From Panulirus ornatus (Eukaryota; Arthropoda; Malacostraca; Decapoda; Palinuridae): a DNA stretch of 64,000 nt. The first letter of the stretch is position 1, and the number at the start of each line of letters is the position of its first letter. The notes beneath the pieces are model-generated. The model was not told the origin of the DNA. It did not search any database and saw only the letters and a list, made by a program, of their open reading frames with translations. Positions 37,266 through 49,073 of the stretch are shown here, one piece after another. The translations under genes were made by a program, and so were the position numbers. Location of the stretch: NCBI RefSeq assembly GCF_036320965.1, contig NC_092281.1, positions 10,226,892 to 10,290,891 of the forward strand, written 5' to 3'.

Positions 37266-37848
37266 AGAAGAAGAAGAAGAAGAAGAAGAAGAAGAAGAAG
37301 AGAGTTGTGGTGATGTTGTATCGATTAAAGAAGACTGGTATGCCGTACAACAGTGTTGAAGAAGTTAGAAGAAGATAGAGAGGGTTAGAATGATCGAAGA
37401 TATTAGAATAAGAAAAATATTCACTATACTAATACACTATAAATATACACAAATAAAGAAGAATAACAATATATACAAAACACACTACAAGACAACTACA
37501 AGAACAACAAAAAATATATACATACTATAACTAAATGCTATAGTACGATACTATATAATAAGTATAGTAAGAACAAGATAGACTAACATAAACTAAACAA
37601 ACTATATGACATACGTACTAAACAACAACAACTATAACTAAATAACTAGAATAAGAATACGAAGCAAACACATATGAAGTCGTAGGATACACATCAGAAT
37701 AATAAAAAGAAATATGACGGGGCCAAGGGTGCAGTGTTGGCGAAGTTCAGAGGAAGACAGAAGAAGAAGAAGAAGAGAAGAAGAGAAGAAAGAAGATAGA
37801 AGGAAGAAGAAGAAGAAGTAAGAAGAAGAAGAAGAAGTAGAAGAGAAG

Positions 37849-37880
<32 letters not shown>

Positions 37881-38090
37881 GAAGAAGAAGAAGAAGAAAG
37901 AAGAAGAAAGAAGTAAAAGAAGAAGAAGAAGAAGAAGTAGGAAGAAGAAGAAGTAGAAGAAGAAGAAGAAGAAGAAGAAGAAGAAGAAGAAGAAGAAGAG
38001 TTGTGGTTGAGGTGTGTGTATCTCTGGATTACAAGAAGACGTTGGTTCTGCTCGTTACAACAGGTTGTTGAAGAAGTTAGAATACCAGAC
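37266..38090. repeat. Duplicated (GAA)n-plus-flank module with an A-rich, C/G-poor centre
   Basis: (GAA)n at 37,266-37,301 and 37,757-37,999 are each followed by GAGTTGTGGT and, within about 90 bp, by AACAG(T/G)... TTGAAGAAGTTAGAA. This shows a duplicated module about 720 bp apart. The intervening 37,380-37,700 is A- and T-rich with ACTA and ATACA steps and few G or C. No gene. Confidence 0.8.
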
Positions 38091-38139
38091 TAGCATTACG
38101 GAAGGATTTCCTGAATGATCCGAAGATTATTAAGAATTA

Positions 38140-38213
38140 TAGAAACTACTACATCTACTACTACTACTACTACCACTACTACTACTACTACCACTACTAC
38201 TACTACTACTACC

Positions 38214-38250
<37 letters not shown>

Positions 38251-38352
38251 GTACTACTACTACTACTACCACTACTACTACTACTACCACTACTACTACT
38301 ACTACTACTACCACTACTACTACCACTACCACTACTACTACCACTACCACAG
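38140..38352. repeat. (CTA)n/(CAC) trinucleotide array
   Basis: About 210 bp of CTACTA with ACCACT interruptions. Translated frames are poly-Thr, poly-Val or poly-Ser artefacts. Confidence 0.97.
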
Positions 38353-38779
38353 CACAACACATCATGAGTCTGGTCAGGTATGCCTCACTTCCCCAGTTCA
38401 TGAATAATAATCATTTCACACATTCTGGGAACATTACCTGAGTGGGGACCCTAATGGTGTGGCCAGTGTTGGCCGAAGTTCAGGCAGGTAATGGCACAGG
38501 GGACGGAGGAGAGACAACAGAGGCTGGACAAGTAAGGTGCAAAATGTGTAATATATGCCAAGCAGGGAATTAGGGGCGCGTCCTGACTGACCGTAGCTTA
38601 TGTTGCATAACTTTTCATTTTGGCGCGGCGCAAGAATTTCCAGAAATGTGGTGGGTAATGGAGGTCGTGGTCCTTACTTTTATATTCCATGATATGGTTG
38701 ACGCCATCGTGGTAGATCATGACTCCTGCTTTACCTGGTGACGAGATGTGGAGAACATGACGAGGTGTTGGTGTGGAGG
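38353..38779. other. Unassigned
   Basis: The segment CAGTGTTGGCCGAAGTTCAG at about 38,465 resembles CAGTGTTGGCGAAGTTCAG at 37,732, so it may be part of the duplicated module nearby. Confidence 0.4.
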
Positions 38780-38970
38780 TTGTGAGGTGAGACTGTTGCT
38801 GTTGGAGGAGGAGGAGCAGGTTGTAAGGTGAGACTATTGGTGTTGGAGGAGGAGGAGCAGGTTGTAAGGTGAGACTATTGGTGTTGGAGGAGGAGGAGCA
38901 GGTTGTAAGGTGAGACTATTGGTGTTGTTGGTGGAGGAGCAGGTTGTAAGGTGAGACTATTGTTGCTGCT
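38780..38970. repeat. About 41-bp minisatellite (GGAGGAGGAGCAGGTTGTAA)
   Basis: Four to five copies, each with GGTGAGACTATTGGTGTTGG preceding the GGA-rich block. Confidence 0.9.
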
Positions 38971-39739
38971 GTTGTTGTAGGAGGAGGAGCAGGGTGGTGG
39001 GGAGCGTGTCGAGTGGTGTGCTGTGTGTGGGAGGACCTACCTGAAGGAGGCGATCATTATAAAGCCAACGTGTTCCCATGTAGGGCGCTGGGGAACGACC
39101 CGGCTGGGGAGGGTGGAGGGAATGGGGTCCATCCGCTGCTATAACCATCTCTGATCTTCTTGACGTTATAAAAATAAGTGTTCATTAAAACTGTAATCAT
39201 TTATGCAAATATATGATGACTATTTTGCTCTTAATGGATTCGTCCACTTAACTTCAGGATCAATAATACTTTCAACCTCGGCATCTAAGGGCTTTTCAGC
39301 TCAGGGTAACCTCGTGAGATTAGACCTTGCTAATGTTGCTCTCGAGTTGTGGCCAATCGTTTCTCCTTGCATTCCAAATATATGTTTTCTGAAGCCAACA
39401 GGGAAAGTCACAACAATTCTGAGCGGCGAAAACGTGAACATTATCCAAATATATGCGCATCTTCTGACATTACAATAATACAACTTTATGACTTTCGTAT
39501 TCTGGTACCATATGGGACAAAATATATCCGTCTAGATTTTGCAGGAAAATACTGAGAGAGCAGGACAGCTTTGAGGCATTGTGTATGTAAATCGCCTTCC
39601 CTGAAATCGTGCAATATGCGTCAGGTGTTGAGGAAGTAGACGCTGAGGACAGCTCAGTCATCCTCCCTAAGATGGCCAGAAAATACTACATACAGGGTCG
39701 TGGTGGAGGTGACCTGTCTTGTGTCGCATCTTACAAGAA
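38971..39739. other. Unassigned
   Basis: No supportable gene; the frame at 39,203-39,478 has no domain I know. Confidence 0.35.
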
Positions 39740-39895
39740 ACGGACCTGCTACTGGCCGGAGATCATGGTACCTGGTACGACAAGGTATCTGGTGCTGGCC
39801 GGAGATCATGGTACCTGGTGCTGGCTAGAGCTGATGGTACCTGGTACAGTAAAGTACTTGCTACTAGCCAGAGCTGATGGTATCTGCTACTGTTG
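39740..39895. repeat. About 30-bp minisatellite (GGCCGGAGATCATGGTACCT)
   Basis: About five diverged copies; GGTACC recurs in most of them. Confidence 0.85.
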
Positions 39896-41399
39896 CCACC
39901 AGGTAAGTCCAGTGCTGATCCTCCGGTGACTCTGCCACACCAAACATCGCCTCCCTCGAGGACGCAGGTCCTGCTGGAGTCTCACCCTCGGCCAGCCAAC
40001 AGCTGCTACAATCCTTCCCTCAAGACCGACCCTCAACAAACTCTGGGAAAATATACCCAATGTATAAACTCCAACCGATTTGCTGTGCTGCTAATTTGCA
40101 TACAGACACCTTCCTCCCACCTTCCGTCCTTCCTCCCCTTCTCTCTCTCTCTCACCCTTGCTCTTCTCCTCCCTCCCTCCCTCCCTCTTCTTCCATTCCC
40201 TCTCTCTCCCTGGTAGTAGACCAGTCTGGTTGAGGGAGGCCGACCCAGTTCTCAATGTATATCATCATGAGTAACATGTTTGCTCACACATCTGACTGTA
40301 GAAGTCAACATTCTGATACCAATGGCTTGATCATTTACATGAGTAGTTAGATTTATTTAGTCTTTACATCGCTCTGGCGAAAGGAGGCGGGGAACTAGGA
40401 GAATGAAGAGATCCGAACCCTGGCCTTACAAATGTGGTCATTATCCCAGAGTGGCAGCAGATAATGCAAACTTCGAACCGTCAAGGACAGTAGGCGATGT
40501 TCCTCCATGTTTCCCGTAGCTGAAGTGATTGCTTACAAGATTACGACTTCATCTTGGATTCATAATGTACCAGACGTCATGAACCCTAGGTGTCGTTATG
40601 ATCCGTTTATGTTAGCTTGACTTAACCACCAGAACGTCTAACTTCGTGGGTATGTATGTAGTGGACTCATAGACGCTATATACTTGTAGAGGAAGATTTC
40701 ATCTCCAGTAGTATGAAGTGTGACGACAACAGGTTACGTAAGTGTGACAGTCAGTGTGAAGTGTGATAGGAACCCAAGGCTATGGATGCACTTAGCACTT
40801 GCTGAGTCAGTGATGATCGCTCAGTAACTGGGGAAGATGAATGGACCAATAACACTCATAGCTTGACGTAAGTCGAGGTCGAGCAAAGATATGCAACGCT
40901 CTTAAAAAGTTAGGGTAAGAAGAAGGAAGTTAAGGTTTAGCTGGCGGCGACTGAGGTACAGGGTTAGAAGACCGATTTCTATTCCCTATAAAGTTAGTGT
41001 AAGGGTTTATGTAAGAGACGCCACGTTCTGTGAACTTATATATACTTTATCCAACTTATCACTCCATTTACCTGGTAAATGAACATCTGTACTTTTACTT
41101 ATATATGCTGAGCACTTTCCTATACGAACAGAAATTTATCATCGGTGCTTCAATCACAGCCAATCGCCATTAAAAGTGCATCTAACATGAGTAGAAAAAA
41201 ATTTCAACAGCTTTTAGTCTTTTGCCGGGAAAGTGAATGTAGCGTATGATGCACTCAGCTGTTAATCACAGCTGACGTCAGGCGTACACTACATGACAAA
41301 TGGCCAGTGGATGTCGGCTGTTAGTGATCGTCGCTGTATCACCTGTGGCAATTTCATACCTTAATTGGGCTCGGTACAAAAACGTGAGGCTTGACATAT
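39896..41399. other. Unassigned 1.5 kb; possible SINE remnant at 40,385-40,470
   Basis: On the minus strand, GGGTTCGGATCTC near 40,412-40,424 resembles a B box and may mark an old tRNA-derived SINE, but no convincing A box precedes it. The remainder is unique-looking with no gene. Confidence 0.35.
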
Positions 41400-41655
41400 G
41401 TGATACCATGGCATAGCTTTTTATATGATAGCTTGATACAGCTATGTATGATAGCTTGACATAGCCATGTATGATAGCTTGTCATAGCCATATATGATAG
41501 CTTGTCATAGCCATGTATGATAGCTTGTCATAGCCATGTATGATACCTTGTCATACCCATGTATGATAGCTTGTCATAGCCATGTATGATAGCTTGTCAT
41601 AGCCATGTATGATACCTTGTCATAGCCATGTATGATACCTTGACATAGTTATGTA
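41400..41655. repeat. 23-bp minisatellite (ATGATAGCTTGTCATAGCCA)
   Basis: About eleven copies with GATACC/GATAGC and TTGACATAG/TTGTCATAG variants. Confidence 0.93.
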
Positions 41656-42214
41656 TCATCTGGAACTATAGAATCACCAACTAATTGGACGACTGTCTCT
41701 ATTTACTTTTCAAACTTTTGATATTGACATCATATACGACTTTGGCTCACTGCTAGGTTCTGACCCTCAAAGTATTATTAATGTTAACGTTTTTGATGTC
41801 AATAAAGAATGATGTTCCGTGTAATCTTTTTTTTCTGTAAAGCTGGAATGAATAGATATCCCCAACATCAGACAGTATTGGCTCATAGATATCTAGTAGC
41901 ATTTAAAATCTATCGACGTATTCTTAACAGAGACGAGATGTGTGTCAATTCTAACCTTGAGAACACAATATTCTGAGGTTCTTTCTTTCCCCCTTTCGTC
42001 TAGCATGTCGGAAAGAGCCAGGAAACAATGTAGCGATGTCTGGTTGGTATTTCCTGGATCCAGTTTTGTTCATCTCTTGTCGCTCCTTTGAAGCTGGAGC
42101 GTTCTGTCCCTTCCACGCCCTTCGGTAAAACTGGGAGAGGGGGAACGTCCATGATTTTTAAGTAACGTACAGCAGAGGAGTAGCATTTTCCACCGACCTG
42201 GCTCGTATTTATAT

Positions 42215-42219
<5 letters not shown>
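41656..42219. other. Unassigned
   Basis: No supportable gene. Confidence 0.4.

Positions 42220-42260
<41 letters not shown>
42220..42260. repeat. (CT)n microsatellite
   Basis: About 40 bp of CT. Confidence 0.97.
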
Positions 42261-42266
<6 letters not shown>

Positions 42267-42373
42267 TCGGGGAAGGAGGGAGGTACCAGTGAGTCATGAG
42301 TGTGGCATAGCGTGGGGGGGCGTGGTAGGTCATGGACACACCTGCATCCACCACCTGTCAAAGCTTCTCACTT

Positions 42374-42550
42374 CATGTCTATGTTGCACAGACTGGACAC
42401 TCCCTCACCGTGTATGTTAGTGTCTATGTTGCACAGACTGGACACTCCCTCACTGTGTATGTTAGTGTCTATGTTGCACAGACTGGACACTCCCTCACGT
42501 TGTATGTTAGTGTCTATGTTGCATAGACAGGACACTCCCACAATATGCAT
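42374..42550. repeat. 45-bp minisatellite (CACAGACTGGACACTCCCTC)
   Basis: Four copies, 45 bp each, so all frames are preserved between units. The last copy is diverged. Confidence 0.93.
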
Positions 42551-42687
42551 GTTTCTGTACGAACTGCACACCTTGGACACAGAGAAACACACATAAACAC
42601 ACCATAAACACAAATACTTCTACGAGTACACAAACACGCAAATTCATATGTCACACACGCGAACAAAAACAAACAGGGAAAGATACA

Positions 42688-42689
<2 letters not shown>

Positions 42690-42744
<55 letters not shown>
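42690..42744. repeat. (CA)n microsatellite
   Basis: About 55 bp of CA. Confidence 0.98.
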
Positions 42745-42745
<1 letters not shown>

Positions 42746-43057
42746 ATAACATAAAGAGTAAATAAATTTAATCTCTGGTATATAGTGGTTCTGTTAGCTC
42801 CACACACCCTCGTACACAACCCACTACCTACAAATGCATGAAGTAATTCACAAATGCAGCTTGAAAATATTTTAACGTTTACATTTCTGTGTTACACTGT
42901 TTACACAGCATATATGAGAAGCCAACACCGTAACTAAGAATATCCTCAAAAATCATCTAAGGTAATTTGTGTACATTTAGAGCTATGAGGGTTCAATAAT
43001 ATACAGTGGGATAAAGATTTTCAAGGCACGTTTGTACATTGGAATATTTGATTACTA
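42745..43057. other. Unassigned
   Basis: No gene seen. Confidence 0.4.
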
Positions 43058-43230
43058 TGGGATGTTCCCCTCCTGTATGATCACTCAAGGGTGTTCCCCT
43101 CCTGTATAATCACCCTAGGGTGTTCCCCTCCTGTATGATCACTCAAGGGTGTTCCCCTCCTGTATGATCACTTCAGGGTGTTGCCCTCCTGTATGATCAC
43201 TCCAATGTGTCTTCCTCCTGTATGATTGCA
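43058..43230. repeat. 29-bp minisatellite (GTGTTCCCCTCCTGTATGAT)
   Basis: About six copies with decay at the right end. Confidence 0.93.
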
Positions 43231-43314
43231 AGGAGGGTGTTGCCCTCTCCTACTAGTTAGCGAAGCAAGGATGGAGGGTAGTGGTATGTAAAAAACATTG
43301 AATGACAGCCAGAT

Positions 43315-43830
43315 ACAGTAAAACTAGTGTTGCTAGATGGACAGTATAACTAGTATTGCTAGTTAGACTAGTGTTGTAAGATGGACAGTAAAAACTAGTA
43401 TTGCTTGTTAGACTAGTGTTGTAAGATGGACAGTAAAAACTAGTATTGCTAGTTAGACTAGTGTTGTAAGATGGACAATAAAAACTAGTATTGCTAGTTA
43501 GACTAGTGTTGTAAGATGGACAGTAAAAACTAGTATTGCTAGTTAGACTAGTGTTGTAAGATGGACAGTAAAAACTAGTATTGCTAGTTAGACTAGTGTT
43601 GTAAGATGGACAGTAAAAACTAGTATTGCTAGTTAGACTAGTGTTGTAAGATGGACAGTAAAAACTAGTATTGCTAGTTAGACTAGTGTTGTAAGATGGA
43701 CAGTAAAAACTAGTATTGGTTGTTAGACCAGTGGTGTTAGATGGACGGCAAAAACTAGTATTGCTAGTTAGACTAGTGTTGCTAGATGGACAGTAAAACT
43801 AGTATTGCTAGTTAGACCAGATGGACAGTA
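43315..43830. repeat. 45-bp minisatellite (AAACTAGTATTGCTAGTTAG)
   Basis: About twelve copies. Each unit contains CTAGT twice and the imperfect palindrome AACTAGTATTGCTAGTT. Edge units are diverged, central ones nearly identical. Confidence 0.95.
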
Positions 43831-44057
43831 AAACTTATTCTCCTCTTTATCTCCGTTTCATGAGAGTATCCTTAATTTTTCAAGACGTTTCAATGGCTGT
43901 TTAGTTCCCTTCCTCCACCCCCGAAGATCTTATATCACCACAGTGTCTCCTGGTACCGTAGCCTCAAGACCCCCAAAAGGGGGGAAAAAAAAAAAGGTAT
44001 CTCTTAGCATTGTCGAGCAGAGAACCTGAACTCTCAGGATCTGTAAATATTCCACCT

Positions 44058-44167
<110 letters not shown>

Positions 44168-44246
44168 GACTGGCCTTCCCTTTAATACATCACTGCCAGG
44201 AGGCAACCCCTTGACAAGAGAGGACTACCTGCCGTGGAGCTTGCAA

Positions 44247-44500
44247 CTGGTGGTACACGTACCACAGGTGGTACACGTACCACAGGTGGTACACGAACCA
44301 CAGGTGGTACACGTACCACAGGTGGTACACGAACCACAGGTGTCTACACGTACCACAGGTGGTAAGCGAACCCCAGGTGGTACACGAACCCCAGGTGGTA
44401 CACGTACCACAGATGTCTACACGTACCACAGGTGGTACACGAACCACAGGTGGTACACGTACCACAGGTGGTACACGTACCACAGGTGGTACACGTACAG
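44247..44500. repeat. 18-bp minisatellite in which each unit boundary forms a hairpin
   Basis: About fourteen copies of an 18-bp unit, ACCACAGGTGGTACACGT, with ACGAACC and ACCCCAGG variants. GTACCAC-AG-GTGGTAC is a perfect 7-bp inverted repeat with a 2-nt spacer, so the array is a string of potential hairpins. Confidence 0.95.
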
Positions 44501-44882
44501 TTATTAGCAAGTGGCACTGGCAGGAACCCCGAGATGGCACGGTGCGGCAGCGATCAGCAAGTGGCACTGGCAGACACTGCAGAGAAGAGGTTACCTGAGT
44601 GGCCCAGAGTCAGCGTCGCTTTTCCCCCTTTTTCAGAAGAAGATCACCTGATGGCGAACTCCGTCTTCTTCTCCGCTCCAGCTCGTGACCTTTGCAAGAA
44701 AGCGGGAGGCTGGATTGAACTTTATCTGATCCCGTTCACAGGGATGGGGGAGGAGGAGGAGGCTACAGAGGACGGAAACCCTACCCTCCCCCCCTCAGGC
44801 AGGTTCACAGCGAGCGTTGGCAATACTATGCAAAGTTGTAATCCTGTAACAGACGGCGCTGCAGGTGGACACACGGACGGAC

Positions 44883-44885
<3 letters not shown>
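44501..44885. other. Unassigned, GC-richer
   Basis: The frame running through here from the repeat has no domain. A short AGCAAGTGGCACTGGCAG segment occurs twice (about 44,507 and 44,556). Confidence 0.4.

Positions 44886-44932
<47 letters not shown>
44886..44932. repeat. (CA)n microsatellite
   Basis: About 47 bp of CA. Confidence 0.98.
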
Positions 44933-44934
<2 letters not shown>

Positions 44935-46439
44935 GGGCCGGGAGAGAGCAATGTAAATATTAAACTTGTCAATACACAGCTGGACGTGTGTTGGACAAGC
45001 TGGCCTGTCCGACCCCCCTTTCCCCCTTTTCACAAGCAGCGACACAGCCTAGGGGAATTACAGAGGTATATGTACCGTACAAGCAGGACGAGTGACCCCT
45101 CCCTCCCTCCCTCACGGTAAGGAGGTCAGGTCAACACTAACATTTGAGAGAGAGAGTTTGACCCTCTCAAACCTTCCTTAACGAGGTCGTCCGAGTGGTT
45201 AGATACGGACGGTACCGCTTGGGTCAGTAATCTTGGAGACTAGTTAAACTTAATGACTCCAAATCCCGTTTTCTTCCTATCTTCCTTTCTTAAAAACCCT
45301 TTACAGCTTTCTCTCTCTCTCATCCCCTTTAATGGATCCTTAATTCGACCAGTGAGCTAAGAGGATTTGGCCTGGTGTCAGGATAACGTCTCGTCCATTT
45401 TGGTCACCCACACACACCACACAAGTGGCTAAGTCTGTCTCTTGGAAATGGGAGGTTCACTCCAGGTTATGAACATTCGTCTCTTCTGAACTGCTGGGGT
45501 TTTATTAGTTTTTCTTTCGATTCTACAAAGGATTGAATCGTCTCTGTATGGATTACTGCTCTCTGTGGAGGATCTAGTTCTATATAATTCCCTGATAAAG
45601 TCGACTCCAAAATGCGATTCACTTTATTACACCTCCCAGCCTGACCTCAAGACTTGACCCAGCCGCCACACGCCTCAGTGATCGTTCTATTTCCCTTTTT
45701 TTTTTCATAACGATATTACTTTAGCGTCTGTATACGAGAAGTGGCTGCTTGTGTATCACCGCCATTTAGATAGACCTTATCATACTGGGTAAGTCGGTGT
45801 GTCATATGATTACTGTTTAGCCCCTTGGGCAACGTGTTAGGGTGGGACGTTGTGACATTTATTTCTTTTACTACACCGCTAAGCTTTGGAAATGTATTTA
45901 CCTCTCATAACCCTCCCTAAAAACTACGATCTGACCCTGTATTAAAAATCAGGTGTTTTACCTCCTCTATAAACTCTTGAATCACATGTCTCCTCTCCTC
46001 TTTTGTTCTTCTGTCTTTTCAGTCCATTTCTAAACGTTCATGTCAAGCCTGGCCTTGAAAAGGACTTTATTCCGTTACCAGACCCCATGGCACACCAATG
46101 GCAATGCCGCTGGTCCATCACAGTACATCATGGAGTCAGTGGTGCCCTGCTCCTGGGCAGAGACTCCGGTAGTATGAAAGCAGCCAGGGGGTCAGGCGAG
46201 GTGGGGACTGGGGCCTATTTGTCAACATGCATCTCTGTGTCAGAGGCCCGGCCGACCGCTGTTGGTCCTGATTTACTGATGACAGAGGAATGGAAGACCA
46301 TGTCAGTGTTGTGGTGGTAAATGCACACCAAATAAAACGACCATCAAATCGCCACTGTATGAGAAGTGTTAAGGGAGACTAAGTGTTTGCCTCCTGCTGG
46401 CAAATAATTAGAATCTCATATCCTCCCCTCTCGTTTTAT
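44933..46439. other. Unassigned 1.5 kb
   Basis: The frame at 46,003-46,320 (105 codons) is not recognisable. A tRNA-Leu/Ser-like A-box segment lies at 45,186-45,215 without a good B box. Confidence 0.35.
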
Positions 46440-46541
46440 ATTTTTCCAAAAGAAGGAATAGATAAGGGGATCAAGTGAGGATATGCCCTATAAGGCTCAG
46501 TCCTCTCTTCTTAACACTACCTTGCTAGACCGGGAAATGGC
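46440..46541 (-). mobile_element. Hairpin-headed dispersed repeat flanked by (AT)n, copy 2
   Basis: On the minus strand it runs TTCGCCATTTCCCGGTCTAG, then GTGTTAAGA, GAGGACTG, ATATCCTCAC and CCTTCTTTTGG, in the same order as at 27,813-27,931. The hairpin is mutated in this copy. Confidence 0.6.
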
Positions 46542-46620
<79 letters not shown>

Positions 46621-46625
46621 TATAT
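46542..46625. repeat. (AT)n microsatellite between two element ends
   Basis: About 84 bp of AT with the hairpin-headed repeat on its left and a Penelope-like segment on its right. Confidence 0.98.
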
Positions 46626-46700
46626 GAAAAAGACAAGATTCACACAAGTGCACTCTCCCGTGCAGTCACACTTTCATAAAGCTTTTTCGTCAGCAAGAAA
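46626..46700 (-). mobile_element. Penelope-like element end, decayed hammerhead-like core
   Basis: On the minus strand CTGACGA (46,687-46,693), an 11-nt spacer containing AAAGCTTT, then GAAA (46,672-46,675), GTGCACTTG and a TTTTTCAT end run into (AT)n. The layout is that of 4,003-4,168 with a C in place of the conserved U of CUGAUGA. Confidence 0.4.
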
Positions 46701-46707
46701 GATAAAT

Positions 46708-46882
<175 letters not shown>

Positions 46883-47456
46883 GGTTTGACATAAAAGTTA
46901 CTGACACGTGCAGTTGGACCTGAATGAAATATCAGATGGTAAAAGGCCGAACATGTGAAACACAATTTATAGAATTCCAGTCCAGGCCATAATGAATGTT
47001 GTAATACGTAACAACAGCTGACATCAACTGTACAGCTCTGTCGGTGATAGTTTTTCAGGACACCAAGTGGGGCTGTTTATCACGAATATCCACTGGGGTC
47101 GAATGCATGCACGAATATCCGATACGAATACTTTATGGGCGAATATCTACCACGAATATTATGTTATGACGATATATGAATATTATTTTTTGTAAATACT
47201 TCATTCATGAATATCTGTTGAGAATATTAATGTATATATACTTACCATAAATACTTTTATGACAAATATCTGTCACAGTGAGATATGCACGAATATCTGC
47301 CATGATTACTTCATGACATTATCAAAACAATGATCTGAATTATCCATTTCCATTAAATATCAAGAATTATCATAACAAATAACTACTTTATTTTTACGTT
47401 TATCTTTTTGATGTCTTTGTAGGTCTCCAGCCCCCTCTCTATACGATTCCTTGACA

Positions 47457-47458
<2 letters not shown>
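46883..47458. other. Unassigned; loose CACGAATATC repeat at 47,085-47,320
   Basis: ACGAATATC-type motifs recur at irregular 20-40-bp spacing, an eroded minisatellite. No gene. Confidence 0.5.

Positions 47459-47493
<35 letters not shown>
47459..47493. repeat. (CA)n microsatellite
   Basis: About 35 bp of CA. Confidence 0.97.
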
Positions 47494-47496
<3 letters not shown>

Positions 47497-47814
47497 CTAT
47501 ACGTCACCACTAAACTGCTGAGACGAGACGAGGCGAAGAGAAAAAGGATTTGAGGACTATTTTTAACTGCTGTTTATATCGACATTTGTTTTCCCATCTC
47601 CTGTATTTCTCCAGCTTGATGCGACTGGGGGAAAAATAACCCTGGTTATAAGTACCTAAAGTTATATGAATGAGACCTTAAGTGATGCTTATGATAGTAT
47701 TATTCCCTCCGAACCCATTCATATAGAGGATTGTATCATCTTTAGCCAGGGCGCCACCATCGCTCGATCCTTCATTGACCTTATCATCTCCACACGTCTG
47801 TATCGCTGGGCTGG
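47494..47814. other. Unassigned
   Basis: No gene seen. Confidence 0.4.
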
Positions 47815-48008
47815 GCCAACTGTTGCTCCCATCACATGATATATTGTTGGCCCACCACTGCCAACTGTTGCTCCCACCACATGAATTACCGTTGGCCCAC
47901 CATTGCCAACTGTTGCTCCCACCACATGAATTACCGTTGGCCCACCATTGCCAACTGTTGCTTCCACCACATGAATTACTGTTGGCCCACCACTGCCAAC
48001 ACTGGCTG
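47815..48008. repeat. 43-bp minisatellite (GCCAACTGTTGCTCCCACCA)
   Basis: Four copies plus partial edges; each includes ACATGAATTACCGTTGGCCC or close variants. Confidence 0.93.
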
Positions 48009-48329
48009 TTCGATATATCTCCTTCATGAGAGAAAAAAAAAAATCAATTTTCCTTTTTTATGGAGCTTCGCGAATTTATTCAATTCTATTTCAGCAACTT
48101 TATTGTCTTATGGTCCGACATTATCACATCTGGCTCTGTCTCCCACTTCTTTTGACAGCAACCTTGAACCTGGACCACGTCTTCTTCTCTCATCACCTCT
48201 GCAAGGAACTGAGAAGGAGGCCAAATGAGGATTTACTTTTTTTTTCTTCCTACTTTATGGGTCAAAATGTTTTTGAAAATTATGCAGAGCTACGTGATGA
48301 TAACCACAGAGGTACGTGGTAATAACCAG
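48009..48329. other. Unassigned
   Basis: No supportable gene. Confidence 0.4.
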
Positions 48330-49073
48330 CTTGTCGGACACAGCTTCAACCACAGCCTCTGCTGGGTAGGGGACAGCTGTAACCACAGCTTCTGCTGGGT
48401 AGGGGACAGCTGTAACCACAGCTTCTGCTGGGTAGGGGACAGCTGTAACCACAGCTTCTGCTGGGTAGGGCACAACTGTAACCACAGCTTCTGCTGGGTA
48501 GGGGACAGCTGTAACCACAGCTTCTGCTGGGTAGGGCACAACTGTAACCACAGCTTCTGCTGGGTAGGGGATAGCTGTAACCACAGCTTCTGCTGGGTAG
48601 GGGACAGCTGTAACCACAGCTTCTGCTGGGTAGGGCACAACTGTAACCACAGCTTCTGCTGGGTAGGGGATAGCTGTAACCACAGCTTCTGCTGGGTAGG
48701 GGACAGCTGTAACCACAGCTTCTGCTAGGTAGGGCACAACTGTAACCACAGCTTCTGCTGGGTAGGGGATAGCTGTAACCACAGCTTCTGCTGGGTAGGG
48801 GACAGCTGTAACCACAGCTTCTGCTAGGTAGGGGACAGCTGTAATCACAGCTTCTGCTGGGTAGGGCACAGCTGTAACCACAGCTTATGCTGGGTAGGGC
48901 ACAGCTGTAACCACAGCTTCTGCTGGGTAGGGCACAGCTGTAACCACAGCTTCTGCTGGGTAGGGGACAGCTGTAACCACAGCTTCTACTGGGTAGGGGA
49001 CAGCTGTAACCACAGCTTATGCTGGGTAGGGGACAGCTGTAACCACAGCTTATGCTGGGTAGGGCACAGCTGT
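48330..49073. repeat. 33-bp minisatellite (ACCACAGCTTCTGCTGGGTA)
   Basis: About 22 copies of a 33-bp unit, which also contains CAGCTGTA. Because 33 is a multiple of three, frames stay open on both strands (167 codons plus; 208 codons minus reading an 11-residue VPYPAEAVVTA repeat). Variants are mostly single substitutions (GGGGACAG, GGGCACAA, GGGGATAG). I treat it as non-coding for lack of a start, signal or splice context. Confidence 0.95.

Noticed and set aside
40385..40470. SINE with B-box-like GGGTTCGGATC on the minus strand
   Set aside because: No clear A box and no shared SINE body; too weak to annotate as an element.
45186..45270. tRNA-Leu/Ser-like segment (GTCCGAGTGGTTAGA)
   Set aside because: It resembles an A box, but there is no proper B box or acceptor-stem pairing, so it is at most a tRNA pseudogene or chance.
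46003..46320. 105-codon frame near the hairpin-headed repeat
   Set aside because: Not recognisable and without supporting context; possibly part of an unknown dispersed repeat.
48255..48881. 208-codon minus-strand frame with VPYPAEAVVTA repeats
   Set aside because: Unit length is a multiple of three, so open frames are expected; there is no start context or other exon. Kept only as a finding.
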